DNA from: Companilactobacillus bobalius
GTDB taxonomy: Bacteria > Bacillota > Bacilli > Lactobacillales > Lactobacillaceae
DNA length: 64,000 nucleotides
NCBI RefSeq assembly: GCF_009764355.1
Contig: NZ_LNUA01000032.1
Location: forward strand, 372,001 to 436,000
Direction: 5' to 3'
The notes below the pieces were generated by a model. The model had not been told where the DNA came from. It made no database searches and saw only the letters and a list, made by a program, of their open reading frames with translations. Shown piece after piece: positions 63,682 through 64,000 of this stretch. Each line of letters begins with the position of its first letter. The first letter of the stretch is position 1. The position numbers were made by a program, and so were the translations under genes.

Positions 63682-64000
63682 TTAGAGATCGTGTTCAATC
63701 TCTCGAATATGATGAAGCATATTATCTGTACCAGGTTTACTGATACCAAAACTTTCACGTTGATATTTCTCAGGATCATTAATGATTTTAATAACAAAGT
63801 CAGCGATGCTACTTCTGGAAATCATAGTTCCCTTAAAGGTTTCGCCTTTTTTAGTTAGTTCATAATCAATTTCAGCATCATCAGTCATATAGGCAGCACG
63901 GATAATGGTATATGATAGTTGACTACTTTCAATAATCTTGGCGGCACGTCTCGTGTCTTCTTTTGAAGCGTGTCCAACATAATTTTCAACCCATGAACCA
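63682..64000 (-). CDS. NAD(P)-binding NmrA-like protein, partial
   Basis: The 3' part of a gene whose 5' end lies beyond the window; 105 codons are visible. The frame is open to the window edge, beginning GSWVENYVGHASKEDTRRAA, so the ATG at 63888 is internal. SYTIIRAAYMTDD and ISRSSIADFVIKIINDPE match the C-terminal part of NmrA/YwnB-type NAD(P)-binding proteins. The N-terminal GxxGxxG motif is not in the window. The function is unknown. Confidence 0.82.
   Translation of the reverse strand, partial: GSWVENYVGHASKEDTRRAAKIIESSQLSYTIIRAAYMTDDAEIDYELTKKGETFKGTMISRSSIADFVIKIINDPEKYQRESFGISKPGTDNMLHHIREIEHDL

Noticed and set aside
1..64000. CRISPR arrays, tRNA or rRNA genes, complete prophage or complete insertion sequence
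   Set aside because: No regularly spaced repeats of CRISPR type, no tRNA-like cloverleaf noticed and no intact transposase; only the short IS200-like fragment at 52443-52505 is supported.

Overview
The window is a low-GC Firmicutes chromosome segment. Gene content and order (hup-TPR-cca, thyA-dfr, rbgA-rnhB-dprA-topA-xerC-hslVU, plsY/parE-parC, a rbs operon with rbsD, DHA2 exporters, P-type ATPase) point to Lactobacillaceae. The overall style fits a Companilactobacillus-type species, but that genus assignment is inference. No rRNA, tRNA, CRISPR array or intact prophage was seen.

Positions 1-22.5 kb are housekeeping and almost all on the + strand: a LysM envelope protein, cmk, der, hup, a TPR protein, cca, an ABC-F ATPase, thyA and dfr (folate/dTMP), degV, a GDSL hydrolase, a ypmS-yozE-rbgA-rnhB run, dprA, topA, xerC, hslV/hslU and an aldose epimerase. 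From 22.5 to 31 kb come a DUF3862-like membrane protein and plsY on the minus strand, then parE-parC, a LysR regulator and ppaC. From 31 to 38.1 kb is a ribose region: a GRP-type sugar porter, then rbsR-D-A-C-B-K. It is preceded by a perfect cre site on the -35 box and a LacI-type operator just after the -10. The ribokinase frame is broken by an in-frame TGA.

From 38 to 51 kb the content is mixed: a LOG-family protein, a tyrosine-recombinase-like protein without catalytic residues, an orphan EIIA-Glc, ogt, a TetR-controlled ABC-2 exporter with a palindromic operator, recQ, a possible small RNA, a metallophosphoesterase that seems to start at ACG, a divergent DHA2 exporter/TetR pair sharing two matching operators, a 52-aa membrane peptide, and a RelB/MazF-type toxin-antitoxin operon with three operator repeats at exact 21-bp spacing.

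From 51 to 57 kb is the most interesting accessory region. It holds an apparent class III lanthipeptide locus: a 59-aa precursor-like peptide (54949-55128) ending in two Ser/Thr-x-x-Cys motifs, a divergent LanKC synthetase (52708-54768) with lyase, kinase and shortened cyclase regions, and an ABC exporter (55311-56912). A nested set of TTTGATTA inverted repeats separates synthetase and precursor. An IS200/IS605 tnpA fragment lies just downstream of the synthetase. Next to it is a MarR-GNAT regulator that seems to have fused in frame with a helical downstream gene. From 57 to 64 kb are decaying SDR and PEBP genes divergent from a LysR regulator, a type IIA (Ca2+-type) P-type ATPase, an MBL-fold hydrolase convergent with a TetR regulator, and a partial NAD(P)-binding protein running off the end.
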